From Armatimonadota bacterium (lineage in GTDB: Bacteria; Armatimonadota; Fimbriimonadia; Fimbriimonadales; ATM1), in the NCBI GenBank assembly GCA_003577165.1, contig QEUM01000002.1:1-64000 (forward strand): DNA of 64,000 nucleotides, written 5' to 3'. Numbering within the stretch: position 1 is the first letter of the stretch; each line of letters begins with the position of its first letter. Shown one piece after another: positions 33,076-41,748 of this stretch. Both the position numbers and the translations under genes were made by a program. The notes under the pieces were generated by a model. It searched no databases. It was not told the DNA's origin and saw only the letters and a list, made by a program, of their open reading frames with translations.

Positions 33076-34296
33076 CTAATCGGGCAGTATGAACTGCTCG
33101 ATGTTCTGTTTGACTTCGTTGATGAAGTTCGCCGCGCCGACGCCGTTGATCACACGGTGATCGAAAGTGAGGGAGAGGTTCACCATGCGAACGAAGTCCC
33201 AACCTCCCATCTTGGGAATGGGATGCCAGTAGGCTTCTCCCAAGAAGAGGGTGGCTACTGCCGGTGAGACGACGACCGGCACAGCATCGTGCAGTCCGAA
33301 CGACGACATGTTCGTGATGCTGAGCGTCGTCGCTTCGGTCGCCTGATCGCGGCCGTTGCGAGCGAGTTCGATCTGCTGTCTCGCCGCATTCGCGAACTCC
33401 ATCCAAGAGAGTGAGTCCGCATTGGGAACCATCGCCGTGACGAGTTCGTCGCCTGGAAGGGCGACTGCGATTCCGAGATTGACTCCCCGGAAGGTTCGCA
33501 GAGTGGAGTCATTCGGCATGGTGCTTCTAAACTTCGGATGGTTCTTCATCGCCTGCACAACGGACCACGCCATCATCGTGAAAGCGCTGGGCTGGAAGTC
33601 CGAACCGGAGTTCTTCACTTGCTCTCGCGCGGCTTCGATGGCGTCCCATCGGCATTGCACTTTGATCGTGCCGGGAACACATAACTGGGCCCCTCGGCCG
33701 AGGCGATAACTGAGCGTCTTCTGACGCGCGCTGAGGGCGAACTCATCGTATTCCGTGGTGGACTTCAGAGCGACTGGCGCCGGCGCGGGTTTGGCAACCG
33801 CCGCGACGCCACCGCTGAGGTACGCGTCCACGTCCTCAGGCGTCAACTTGGATCCCTTGGCTGGAATCTGGAGCGCGACAGCCAGGAGGCCCTTCTGCTT
33901 CAGGTACCGGCGAGTCCGCGGTGGGATCTGACGATTCCGGGGCGGGCCTTCCGGCTCGGCGACCGCGACGGGCAGCGGCGCGGGTTCCGGCTGCGCCTGA
34001 GTTTCGGCCGGCTTCGGGGGCGGGCCGTGTCCGGCGGCCATCTCCTTGACCCCCTCGGCCACTTCCATCTTGGCGATCTCGGTGCCGATCGGCAGGATCG
34101 CGCCCTCCTCGGCGGTCCACTCCACCAGGGTCCCTTCGTAGGGCGACTCGACGTCCATGACCGCCTTGTCGGTCTCCATCTGATAGAGCGGCTCGTCCCG
34201 CTTGACTTTGTCGCCCGACTTCTTCAGGAAGCCGACCAGGCGCGCCTCCTGTAGGCCCTCGCCCATCTGTGGAATTCGTACTGAAATAACTGGCAT
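33076..34296 (-). CDS. 2-oxoacid dehydrogenase E2 (lipoyl acyltransferase)
   Basis: A 406-aa protein. Lipoyl domain 1-80 with lipoyl Lys44 in ETDKAVMDVESP; linker rich in Pro/Ala; E1/E3-binding domain PPRTRRYLKQKGLLAVALQI (seen in part); catalytic domain from about 185 with FDHRVINGVGAANF near the end. The usual DHRxxDG has Asn in place of Asp here. ATG 34296 starts at the first lipoyl strand (MPVISVRIPQMGEG). The gene is separate from the E1 fusion and no E3 is present, so the complex is encoded in scattered units. Leader upstream carries TAGAAT. Confidence 0.92.
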   Translation of the reverse strand: MPVISVRIPQMGEGLQEARLVGFLKKSGDKVKRDEPLYQMETDKAVMDVESPYEGTLVEWTAEEGAILPIGTEIAKMEVAEGVKEMAAGHGPPPKPAETQAQPEPAPLPVAVAEPEGPPRNRQIPPRTRRYLKQKGLLAVALQIPAKGSKLTPEDVDAYLSGGVAAVAKPAPAPVALKSTTEYDEFALSARQKTLSYRLGRGAQLCVPGTIKVQCRWDAIEAAREQVKNSGSDFQPSAFTMMAWSVVQAMKNHPKFRSTMPNDSTLRTFRGVNLGIAVALPGDELVTAMVPNADSLSWMEFANAARQQIELARNGRDQATEATTLSITNMSSFGLHDAVPVVVSPAVATLFLGEAYWHPIPKMGGWDFVRMVNLSLTFDHRVINGVGAANFINEVKQNIEQFILPD

Positions 34297-34498
34297 AGGG
34301 TTCTCTCGCCGTTGAGGGTGCCCTCCCGTGCTCGCGGCTATTCTATCACTCCGGCTCCGTACCTGGCGCGATCGGCCCGTGGCCGCTTCGGGATGCCGGC
34401 TTGCGGCAGGACCCGAAGGGCTTCCTGAGGTTCTCACACTCCCAAACTTCGGGGGTTTTGTGAGGTTTAGCCTCGAACTGCCGAGAATTCAGATTGGA

Positions 34499-35521
34499 AT
34501 GAAGACTCGGACTTCGCTTCAGAGGGCGGTTCGGGCGGCGATGATGAGCAGGACATCGCGGGGGCTTGTTGCCGCCGGGTCGGTGCTCGTGCTGATCTTC
34601 GCTTTGGATGCGCTCATCGGCTACCAGGAGAGCCTTCGCGCGTTTTACATCGTGCCGATCTGGGTCGGCGTGCGCGTGGCGGGGCTGACTTGTGGCGCGG
34701 TGATGGTTGGGCTGACGACAATCGTGCTCACTCACATGACGCTGATGACGCGAGAACTGCCGTCCGGGGAGCTGTTCGGCAACTTCATCTTGCGACTGGG
34801 GTCTCTCACCGGCATCATGTTCTTCATTTGGAAGGTCGAGACCGGACTCCGGCATGCGGTACGCCAAGCGCTGCACGATCCTCTAACGGGGGTCTTGAAT
34901 CGAAGGGCCGCAAATCAATTCGCGAACTACGCGATCGAACGAGCCAATCGCCACCGTGAGCCGCTTACGGTCGCTGCGGTGGACTGCGATGGTTTCAAAC
35001 GGCTGAACGACATGCACGGACACGCTTTCGGCGACTCCATCCTCAAGTACTTGGCTCGCGAATTGGAATACGGCACGAGGCCGGATGGCGTCGTTGCGAG
35101 AGCCGGGGGGGATGAATTCATCGTCATCCTGCGCAACCGCGATGGCGAGGATGCGGCCCGACTCATGGAGTCGATTCTGCCGAACTTCGTCCAGGCGACG
35201 CGCGATCTCGGCGTGCCTACGACCTTCAGTTACGGAATCGCCGAATTGGGTGTGCGACGGCAGACGCTCGAACACTTGGTGGACGCGGCAGACCGCGACA
35301 TGTACGCGAAGCGTCGGACGAAGTCCGTTCCGGACAAGGCGGTCGTGGACATCGGCGAAGTCATCGCGAGAGGCCGTCAACCGGTTGGCAACTCGGGCGC
35401 GTCGAATTTGACGAGAGGCGACGACTTTCTCCATTTCGCCGCAAGCAGGAGGCAAACGGATCCACCGATGACGACGGAGATTCGTTCGCCGCACAGCCTT
35501 CCCACGAGGCCGGCTTCGTAG
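34499..35521 (+). CDS. Membrane-bound diguanylate cyclase (GGDEF)
   Basis: A 340-aa protein with about four N-terminal membrane helices (GLVAAGSVLVLIFALDAL ... SLTGIMFFIWKVE), like the DUF4118/MHYT-free sensors, then a GGDEF domain: HDPLTGVLNRRAANQF, AAVDCDGFKRLND, active site AGGDEFIVIL, ending ADRDMYAKRR. It makes cyclic di-GMP, fitting the pilus motors in this genome. No RxxD inhibition site is seen before the loop (the region is ELEYGTRPD). Its last 145 nt overlap the convergent MFS gene. Start at ATG 34499 or ATG 34541. Confidence 0.85.
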   Translation: MKTRTSLQRAVRAAMMSRTSRGLVAAGSVLVLIFALDALIGYQESLRAFYIVPIWVGVRVAGLTCGAVMVGLTTIVLTHMTLMTRELPSGELFGNFILRLGSLTGIMFFIWKVETGLRHAVRQALHDPLTGVLNRRAANQFANYAIERANRHREPLTVAAVDCDGFKRLNDMHGHAFGDSILKYLARELEYGTRPDGVVARAGGDEFIVILRNRDGEDAARLMESILPNFVQATRDLGVPTTFSYGIAELGVRRQTLEHLVDAADRDMYAKRRTKSVPDKAVVDIGEVIARGRQPVGNSGASNLTRGDDFLHFAASRRQTDPPMTTEIRSPHSLPTRPAS

Positions 35522-36624
35522 TCTCCCAACTGCGGGCCCGAGATTTGGAAGATCATGCTGAAGGACGTCATTCGCCCTCGCATGTTGTCCGGCGTCGCGA
35601 GTTGGCGAATGGTCTGACGTAGGACGGTGCTGACCATGTCCGCTGCGCCTGTTGCAGCAAGAAGAACGCAGGCGATCGCCATATTCGTGCTCAGACCGAA
35701 GAGGATGGTCGCGAGTCCGTATGCGGCGACGGCATACAGAACCCACAGCCCTTGGGATCTTCTCGGCGGATGAAAAGCCATCGAGACGGCGCCGATGAGC
35801 GCGCCAACGGCGATCGATGATCCGAGCACGCCGAATCCTGAGCCTCCAAGTTGGAAGATGTCTCCCGCGAATGCGGGAAGAAGCGCGTCCGCGGTGGAGA
35901 AGAAGGTCGCCCAAAAGTCCAGCAGGAGCGCGGCTCGAACGACGTCGTTCTTCCAAACGAATCTCGCTCCGTCGGCGATGAACCCGCCGAGGCCCCGCAG
36001 ACCGGTTAGACGCGACTCCGGTTCCTCCCGGGGGGGAGAGGGGAGGAGGAGAAGGGAGACGATGATGGCCGCGAATGAAACGGCATTGAAGGCGTAGCAC
36101 ACGGACACGCCACTCTCGAATCGCGTGATAAAGAACCCGGTGATGAGGGGACCCAGGACGTCGGCAAGCCGCCACGAGACGCCGGATACACGCACCGCGC
36201 TTGCGAAGTCGCGCTCCGGCACGAGATTCACCAGCAGCGACTGCCGAGCCGGGCCGTCGAAGGCTCGCACCGACGCATGGAGGGAAACGAGAACATAGAT
36301 GATCCACACCGTCAGAAGACCGGAACTGGAGAGCGACCAGAGGACGATGGAAACGAGCGCCATTCCTCCCTGAGTTGCGAGCATGATCTTCCTTCTGTCG
36401 ACTCGGTCGGCCACGACGCCGCCGAGGAGAGAGAAGGCAATGAGTGGTACGACGCGAGCCAGACCGAGGGCCCCGACCATCGCGGAACTCTCCGTGAGTT
36501 CCCAAACGTGCCACATGATCGCCCACTGCTGAACTTGGCTGCCGACGACGGACAGAAACCAGCCGATCATGTAGACCCGAAAGTGCCTGTGCCGCAGGGC
36601 TTGCAGGCTTCGGGTAAGACGCAC
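35377..36624 (-). CDS. MFS transporter, EntS-like (MFS_3)
   Basis: A 415-aa paralogue of the exporter at 9808-11103: start ALRHRHFRVYMIGWFLSVVGSQ, motif A GGVVADRVDRRKIM, and AFDGPARQSLLVNLVPERD, which is the IEIPTRQS equivalent. About 12 helices. GTG 36624 is supported by TATAATCGCCCC directly upstream. The final 48 residues overlap the diguanylate cyclase gene on the other strand. Substrate unknown. Confidence 0.86.
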   Translation of the reverse strand: MRLTRSLQALRHRHFRVYMIGWFLSVVGSQVQQWAIMWHVWELTESSAMVGALGLARVVPLIAFSLLGGVVADRVDRRKIMLATQGGMALVSIVLWSLSSSGLLTVWIIYVLVSLHASVRAFDGPARQSLLVNLVPERDFASAVRVSGVSWRLADVLGPLITGFFITRFESGVSVCYAFNAVSFAAIIVSLLLLPSPPREEPESRLTGLRGLGGFIADGARFVWKNDVVRAALLLDFWATFFSTADALLPAFAGDIFQLGGSGFGVLGSSIAVGALIGAVSMAFHPPRRSQGLWVLYAVAAYGLATILFGLSTNMAIACVLLAATGAADMVSTVLRQTIRQLATPDNMRGRMTSFSMIFQISGPQLGDYEAGLVGRLCGERISVVIGGSVCLLLAAKWRKSSPLVKFDAPELPTG

Positions 36625-36630
36625 GGGGCG

Positions 36631-36636
36631 ATTATA
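36631..36636 (-). promoter_or_regulatory. -10 box TATAAT of the second MFS gene
   Basis: A perfect minus-strand TATAAT ends 6 nt before GTG 36624; no room for a ribosome site. Confidence 0.6.
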
Positions 36637-36683
36637 AACGCGCAGCCTCGCGACGATGCGCGGATCGGCCCAAAGAGCGAGCG

Positions 36684-37493
36684 ATGCAGTCCAGTCCGAG
36701 AAAGAGATGGATGGTCACGGCGAGGAAGTCCTGCCTTGGATGCGGCCTCGTCCTGGTGCTGCTGATTCCGCTGCTATGGATTCGATACCGGACGGCGTGG
36801 ACCGCCACCCCCGAAGTCGCGCTCGCGAACGGACGGCAGTTGCTAAGCCACAAGCGCGTGCTCGCGATTGCTGCGCATCCAGACGACTTGGAGTGGTATG
36901 TCGCAGGCACGCTTCGCAGATTCGTCGAGAGTGGGGCAGAGGTCGAAGTCATCGTCGCGAGTTTCGGCGAACTTGGGCCGAATCGGAACGGCTCCCCCGA
37001 TCTCGCATCAGCAAGGAAGAGGGAGCAGACGGCAGCGGGAGAGATCATCGGCTATCGCAAGATTCGGTTCTTGGGGCTGCCAGACAGGGACGTTTCCGAA
37101 GGCGACGCCCTCGCGGAGGGCGTCAAGGATGCGATTGAGGAGTTTCGCCCCGACGTGCTCCTCACCTTCGATCCTGATTTCCCGTCATTGCCGTATCTTC
37201 ATGAGGATCATCAAGGCACAGGCCGAGTGGTGAAGCGCGTTTGGGAATCGCTCGGCGGTGATCGCCCGAACCTGTGGTTTTGGCAGTCTCGGCGGCCTGA
37301 TACGGCCGTTGACACGAGCGACGTGATCGAAACCAAAGTCAAAGCGCTTTCCGCGCACGAGTCTCAAGGACTCGGACAAGGAGCGACTCGCGCCCGGGGT
37401 TTCAACAGCCGGACTGGAGAGTACGTTGGCGCGGCCTTCGCGGAGTCGTTCCGGATGGCCGCGCCAGTCAAAGGTGAGTCGTCAGGGCAGTAG
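36684..37493 (+). CDS. PIG-L / LmbE-type deacetylase, membrane-anchored
   Basis: A 269-aa protein with an N-terminal anchor (CLGCGLVLVLLIPLLWI) and a zinc deacetylase domain: AIAAHPDDLEWYVAGTL (metal AHPDD), ASFGELGPNR, KREQTAAGEIIGY, LGLPDRDVSEG and HEDHQGTGRVV, with the second metal His pair. It removes N-acetyl groups from sugar conjugates; facing out of the membrane it may act on envelope sugars. Stand-alone unit next to a divergent MFS gene. Confidence 0.87.
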   Translation: MQSSPRKRWMVTARKSCLGCGLVLVLLIPLLWIRYRTAWTATPEVALANGRQLLSHKRVLAIAAHPDDLEWYVAGTLRRFVESGAEVEVIVASFGELGPNRNGSPDLASARKREQTAAGEIIGYRKIRFLGLPDRDVSEGDALAEGVKDAIEEFRPDVLLTFDPDFPSLPYLHEDHQGTGRVVKRVWESLGGDRPNLWFWQSRRPDTAVDTSDVIETKVKALSAHESQGLGQGATRARGFNSRTGEYVGAAFAESFRMAAPVKGESSGQ

Positions 37494-37545
37494 CGCAGTG
37501 AGTCGCGCGAGGTCGTACGACTGTGGGGCCATACAAAAGTAAAGA

Positions 37546-37563
37546 GGCCGCCAGGAGGCGGCC
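37546..37563 (-). terminator. Intrinsic terminator of the ferritin gene
   Basis: GGCCGCC-AGGA-GGCGGCC stem; on the minus strand it is followed by TCTTTACTTTTG. The plus-strand side has no T-run, so it serves the ferritin gene ending at 37673. Confidence 0.65.
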
Positions 37564-37672
37564 CGATACGTTGAGATTGCGAGTTTTCAAAGAGTTTGGA
37601 TTGGACGCGTGCGAGACGAGAAGCGACCCAGTCGGATTCGAGACGGGGCTTCCTCGATTCGGTGCGATTAGA

Positions 37673-38155
37673 TCAGCCTTCGCACTCCTCTTCACCGACA
37701 TCTTCCTGTTGATAGAGGTCAGTGCCGCTTCCGACGATCTGGACCAACTTGCCCATTTTGGCTTCCTCTTCGACCTGCTCTTGGATGAACCACTGGAGAA
37801 ATTGGAAACTTGTGAAGTCCTTCTCCGATATCGCGGCGGCGGCCATGTCGTTAAATTGCTTTGTGACTTTCTGTTCGTTCGCGAGCGCGGCCTTGACGGC
37901 GTCGAGAGGCGACTTGAACTTCGTTTTTGCAGGCGGGACAGAAGGCAAATCGAATTCGACACCCACGTCCACGAGGAAGTCAACGATTTTGCGAGCGTGC
38001 ATTCTCTCTTCGTCGGACTGCTCCGAGAATATCTGCTTCCACTTATCGAGTCCCATGCGGCCGAAGTATGCCGCGCCGGCGAGGTAGAACTGGCTGGCGC
38101 CGAATTCGTACCCCACTTGTTCCGTCAACATCGAGGTTAGTTTCTTGCTAATCAC
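37673..38155 (-). CDS. ftnA: Ferritin
   Basis: A 160-aa iron-storage protein. Helix 1 SKKLTSMLTEQVGYEFGASQ, ferroxidase residues Glu18, Glu50 and His53 (DEERMHARKIVDF), then helix 3 DAVKAALANEQKVTKQFND with Glu, and EQVEEEAKMG. GTG 38155 (VISKKL) matches the normal ferritin start and has GGAGC upstream; longer frames read noise. It diverges from the M14 peptidase gene across a 184-bp gap containing a 16-bp palindrome. Iron regulation is plausible but unproven. Confidence 0.9.
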   Translation of the reverse strand: MISKKLTSMLTEQVGYEFGASQFYLAGAAYFGRMGLDKWKQIFSEQSDEERMHARKIVDFLVDVGVEFDLPSVPPAKTKFKSPLDAVKAALANEQKVTKQFNDMAAAAISEKDFTSFQFLQWFIQEQVEEEAKMGKLVQIVGSGTDLYQQEDVGEEECEG

Positions 38156-38310
38156 GATTCTTTGCTCCAATCGGAGCGTACCCCAACCGACCGACGAAAG
38201 GTGACGCGCAACGGACATAGAGCGGCCGGAATTCACCTTCGCTCCTGAGCGCTTGCGCCTGCTATCGCCTGAGTCGCCGGCAACCTGCTCGCCGGCGTGA
38301 ATCGCGCAAT

Positions 38311-38326
38311 CGCGATCCGGATCGCG
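38311..38326. promoter_or_regulatory. Perfect 16-bp palindrome, candidate operator
   Basis: CGCGATCCGGATCGCG reads the same on both strands. It ends at the start of GGTAAACA, a weak -10-like box 6 nt before ATG 38340, so a repressor bound here would cover the promoter of the peptidase gene. Confidence 0.45.
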
Positions 38327-38339
38327 GTAAACAGGGCCC

Positions 38340-39950
38340 ATGCGCTGGATTGGCATTGTTTGCCTGGCACTCTTCACAGCCGCTGGATTCGGTCAGTTGA
38401 GTCCGCTTACGCGCGCGGAGGCCACGGAGTACGCCGAGACTTCCCGCTACGAGGACGTGGTGCAGTCCCTGCGGTCACTTCAGTCCACAGGGCATTCGAT
38501 TCTCGTGCAAAACGTCGGCGTAAGCGACGGAGGCCGTCCGATTCCGTTGGTCGTCGCATCGCGTGGTGGAATCGTGACACCAGTGGAGGCGCGGCGCGAG
38601 GGCAGGCTCGTTGTCTACATTCAAGCAAACATCCACGGGGGGGAGGTCGAAGGCAAGGAAGCGATCTTGATGCTGTTGAGGGACCTGTTACAGGGGGCCT
38701 CGCCCGCGATCCTCGACAAGTGCGTGCTTCTCATCGCTCCGATTTACAACATTGATGGCAACGAGAAGTGGGGAGATGGGATGCGAAATCGGCCATCGCA
38801 GGACGGCCCGGCGACGATTGGAGAACGGGCGAATGGAAAGGGTCTCGACCTCAATCGCGACTGCATGAAGGCGGAATCGCCAGAGATGCGGGCGATCCTG
38901 AAGCACGTCTACGGCACGTGGGATCCCGAAGTCGTCATGGACCTTCATACGACGAACGGCACTCGACACGGGTTCGATCTGACTTACTCCCCCCCGCTGA
39001 ATCCGGGGATGTCGGACGGAGTCCTGCGATATACGAGGGACAAGTTGCTTCCGCAGATCCGCAAGAAGCTGGCTGAGGAGACGGGAATTCGGCTTTTCGA
39101 CTATGGAAATCTGTCGGCGGGCCAGCCGCCACAGTGGAGGACATTCGGATTCGAGCCGCGTTACGTGACCAACTACGCCGGGGTTAGGAACCGCATCGCA
39201 ATCCTCTCCGAAGCCACGAGTTACTTGCCTTTCCGAGACCGGGTTCGTGTCACCTACGAGTTCGTGCTGGCTCTGTTGAGTGAATTCGCGAAGAATCCGG
39301 AGGAAGTGATCCGCATTGTGCGAGCGGCCGATGCGGAAGTGCGCGCGTGGGGGACTGCTGCAGCGCGTCCCAGCTTGGGAGTTCGATTCGAGATGGAGTC
39401 TCGGGGCGAAGAGGCGATTCCGATCGAAGTGCCAAACCCGAAGGAACCCGTCGCGAGGAACAAGAGGCCGCAGGAACTGCAAGACGTTCGGGCGCAGATC
39501 CTCGATCGCTTCCGTGCAAATCGAAGCCGCGAGGTGCCAGCTGCCTATGTGATTCCCGCATCGGAAACGGGAGTCGTCGAATTGCTGCTGCTGCATGGGG
39601 TGATCATCGAGCGACTGGAAGCAGCAGTCAGCGCAGAGGCTGACATCTTCAATGTGTCGGAAGTCGCAGTCGCGCAGAATGCATTTCAGGGCCATCGTCT
39701 CGTGCGGTTGGAGGGGGACTTTCGGCGAGAGGTTGCGCAGCTCGCCGACGGTTCCTTCGTCGTGAGAATCGGACAGCCGTTAGCGTGTTTAGCGTTCCAC
39801 TTCCTCGAGCCGGAGTCGCTGGACGGAGTCGTCGCCTGGGGATTCCTGACGCAAACCCCCGAAGTTGGCAAGCCGTATTCGATATCGAAACTCACTGCAG
39901 TTCCATCTGCGCCCATGACTCGCGTGTTGTCAGTGTCTTCGGGAAGTTAG
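38340..39950 (+). CDS. Exported M14-family zinc carboxypeptidase
   Basis: A 536-aa protein with signal peptide (IVCLALFTAAGFGQ). Zinc motif HGGEVEGKEA (HxxE) near residue 99, LLIAPIYNIDGNEKWG, catalytic-loop GLDLNRDCMKAES, third ligand in VVMDLHTTNGTRHG, and the general-base Glu in AILSEATSYLPF. This is the family of exported bacterial proteins with an extra C-terminal domain of about 200 residues (YVIPASETGVVELLLLHGV). It cuts C-terminal residues from peptides outside the cell. Confidence 0.9.
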   Translation: MRWIGIVCLALFTAAGFGQLSPLTRAEATEYAETSRYEDVVQSLRSLQSTGHSILVQNVGVSDGGRPIPLVVASRGGIVTPVEARREGRLVVYIQANIHGGEVEGKEAILMLLRDLLQGASPAILDKCVLLIAPIYNIDGNEKWGDGMRNRPSQDGPATIGERANGKGLDLNRDCMKAESPEMRAILKHVYGTWDPEVVMDLHTTNGTRHGFDLTYSPPLNPGMSDGVLRYTRDKLLPQIRKKLAEETGIRLFDYGNLSAGQPPQWRTFGFEPRYVTNYAGVRNRIAILSEATSYLPFRDRVRVTYEFVLALLSEFAKNPEEVIRIVRAADAEVRAWGTAAARPSLGVRFEMESRGEEAIPIEVPNPKEPVARNKRPQELQDVRAQILDRFRANRSREVPAAYVIPASETGVVELLLLHGVIIERLEAAVSAEADIFNVSEVAVAQNAFQGHRLVRLEGDFRREVAQLADGSFVVRIGQPLACLAFHFLEPESLDGVVAWGFLTQTPEVGKPYSISKLTAVPSAPMTRVLSVSSGS

Positions 39951-40123
39951 CGGAAGGCGGCGCTCCAGGTCTCAGGGGGGGGCCTCGTCCCCGCTTTGTC
40001 GCCATGTGGATCGTGGCGGGGGGCGGGAGCGAACTGCTTTGGCCCGCAAAGTGCGCTGCGCGACCTCTTCGTGGGACGCAGAGCGCGAAGCGCGCCAAAG
40101 GCGAGGATCAAGGGTGCGCGAGG

Positions 40124-40129
40124 TATAAC
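40124..40129 (+). promoter_or_regulatory. -10 box TATAAC of tRNA-Cys
   Basis: GGTATAAC ends 11 nt before the mature 5' end of tRNA-Cys. The 39951-40123 region upstream holds only G-rich sequence with no gene that I can see. Confidence 0.5.
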
Positions 40130-40140
40130 AACGTGCCCGA

Positions 40141-40216
40141 GGCGCGGTACCCAAGTGGCTAAGGGAAGGGTCTGCAAAACCCTCATTCAGCGGTTCGAAT
40201 CCGCTCCGCGCCTCCA
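40141..40216 (+). tRNA. tRNA-Cys (GCA)
   Basis: Acceptor GGCGCGG pairs with CCGCGCC, anticodon stem AGGGT/ACCCT holds loop CTGCAAA with anticodon GCA, T-arm AGCGGTTCGAATCCGCT, discriminator U and encoded CCA. Confidence 0.95.
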
Positions 40217-40221
40217 ACTCC

Positions 40222-41688
40222 TCAAGTTTTGCCGACTTCGATTGCGAGCGTCTTTCTGACGGGCTTGGCTGTCGGATCCTGATCACGAACCTCGACGGTC
40301 AGCCGGTATACGCCCTTGGCCGACGGAGTACCCGCGAATTCTCCAGTGAAACTGTCGAGCGCGACTCCCGGCGGAAGGCTGCCGGAGGCGACAGAGAACC
40401 GATATGTCGGAACTCCCCCGGAAGCCGTTAGCGCCAGGCCCGAAGGCTTGCCAACAGACATCTTCAGTGAAGCCGGCGCAAGGAGGCGCAGCGTCTGGAA
40501 AGGCGTCGTCTCCCGCAGGAGCCAGCCCATCGCTTTGAGCGCCAGCAGGTCAAACTTGGTGATGATCCATCTCTTCCGCGGGAAATCTCCGCCGTATTCG
40601 TTCCCGAACACGCCAACGCGACTCACCGGGTCGATCGTGTCGTAAAAGTGCTCGACCTCGGCCACCGCCGGATTTCGCCCGAGGTAGTCCGATAAGACGC
40701 GACTGACGATCTGTCGATTGCGCTCGAGGCGCGAGAGCGCCGGGTGAACTCGGTGAAATGCGATCGCGTGGCCGATCTCGTGTCGCACGATGGAATAGAA
40801 ATCGTGCTGCATGGCGCGTTGATTCCCCGATCGTTCGTAATGCTCGTCGGGCTGCAGGAACTGCCATCCCAACTCGTTCCAATTCCCTGTTACTTCGATC
40901 GAGATCGTGCCTGATCTGCGAAGGCCTGTCGGTTCGCCTGCTCGCGTGTGGATGCCGCTTCTGTCGCTTGCAATGCCCCCCGATCTCTTTTCCCGTCCAC
41001 GGATGCCGTGAATGAACAGAAGGGTTCCTTCGACTCCCTGAGCCACGACTATTTCCCTTCCGCTCGTGAATGCGTTATCTAAGTCCCAAATCCAAGCCTT
41101 CTCCGATCCTGGCGCAACGGGATCGAATTTCTGATCGGCCAAGAAGTAAGCCCAATCGTCCGCGGCCCTTTGCGTCAGTTGCTTCGCGGTCGAATTCTCG
41201 AAGAAGCCCGACTGGTCGTGCGAAAAGTCGCAGACGATCTTGTAGTCCAGGTTTCTTGTTTGGTCTTGGTCGAGGACGTGGATGGGAACGTCGAGCCGGA
41301 ACTCGTGCTCGTTCGCGTCTTCGATTCGGATCGTGAGCGAGTGGGCCTCATCCTGTCCGTTGTAGTCCGGGAAGATCGTGATCCAGATGTCGGCTGCCGG
41401 CGAGGCCTTCGTCAAGGACACCACCTTGGAGGGCCCTGCTTCGGTGAGTCGCGACGGTAGGTCGAAGGCGATGCGAGCGTTGGACGCAGCAAGGTCGATT
41501 CTGGCCGGGAGCTGAAGTTCAGGTCGAGCCTTGAGAGAGAGGCGGATTGCAGGATTGGCGATGTGGCCTTCCCAGTCGGTCAGGGTCACCCCCCGGCTTG
41601 TGATCTCTCGATCAAAGACGTCGTGAACGGAAATCGGAGCCGTTTGAGCCGAAGTCAAGGCTGCGGCCGTCAAGACTGCAAGCGACAT
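40222..41688 (-). CDS. Secreted zincin-like protein with C-terminal putative Ig module
   Basis: A 488-aa protein. ATG 41688 (MSLAVLTAAALTSAQT) gives a clean signal peptide. The middle has HEIGHAIAFH: the HExxH of zinc proteases, without the Gly and third His at metzincin spacing, so the third ligand must come from elsewhere. Later DYLGRNPAVAEVEHFYDT and WIITKFDLLALKAMGW frame the catalytic part. The last 90 residues (GVPTYRFSVASGSLPPGVAL, FAGTPSAKGVYRLTVEVRDQD) form a He_PIG-type Ig-like domain. Probably a secreted protease; substrate unknown. Confidence 0.75.
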   Translation of the reverse strand: MSLAVLTAAALTSAQTAPISVHDVFDREITSRGVTLTDWEGHIANPAIRLSLKARPELQLPARIDLAASNARIAFDLPSRLTEAGPSKVVSLTKASPAADIWITIFPDYNGQDEAHSLTIRIEDANEHEFRLDVPIHVLDQDQTRNLDYKIVCDFSHDQSGFFENSTAKQLTQRAADDWAYFLADQKFDPVAPGSEKAWIWDLDNAFTSGREIVVAQGVEGTLLFIHGIRGREKRSGGIASDRSGIHTRAGEPTGLRRSGTISIEVTGNWNELGWQFLQPDEHYERSGNQRAMQHDFYSIVRHEIGHAIAFHRVHPALSRLERNRQIVSRVLSDYLGRNPAVAEVEHFYDTIDPVSRVGVFGNEYGGDFPRKRWIITKFDLLALKAMGWLLRETTPFQTLRLLAPASLKMSVGKPSGLALTASGGVPTYRFSVASGSLPPGVALDSFTGEFAGTPSAKGVYRLTVEVRDQDPTAKPVRKTLAIEVGKT

Positions 41689-41748
41689 GCGGTAAGTTTG
41701 GTCTCTCCCGGCGGCCAGACCCGCCCGGCCACACGCGCTGCGAACCGA

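Noticed and set aside
31115-33406. 763-aa minus-strand frame joining the amine oxidase to upstream sequence
   Set aside because: The first 337 codons are low-complexity antisense of the lipoprotein and E2 genes; the amine oxidase starts at ATG 32395.
39951-40123. Possible RNA gene before tRNA-Cys
   Set aside because: G-rich sequence without RNase P, SRP or 6S hallmarks; no consistent long fold by eye.
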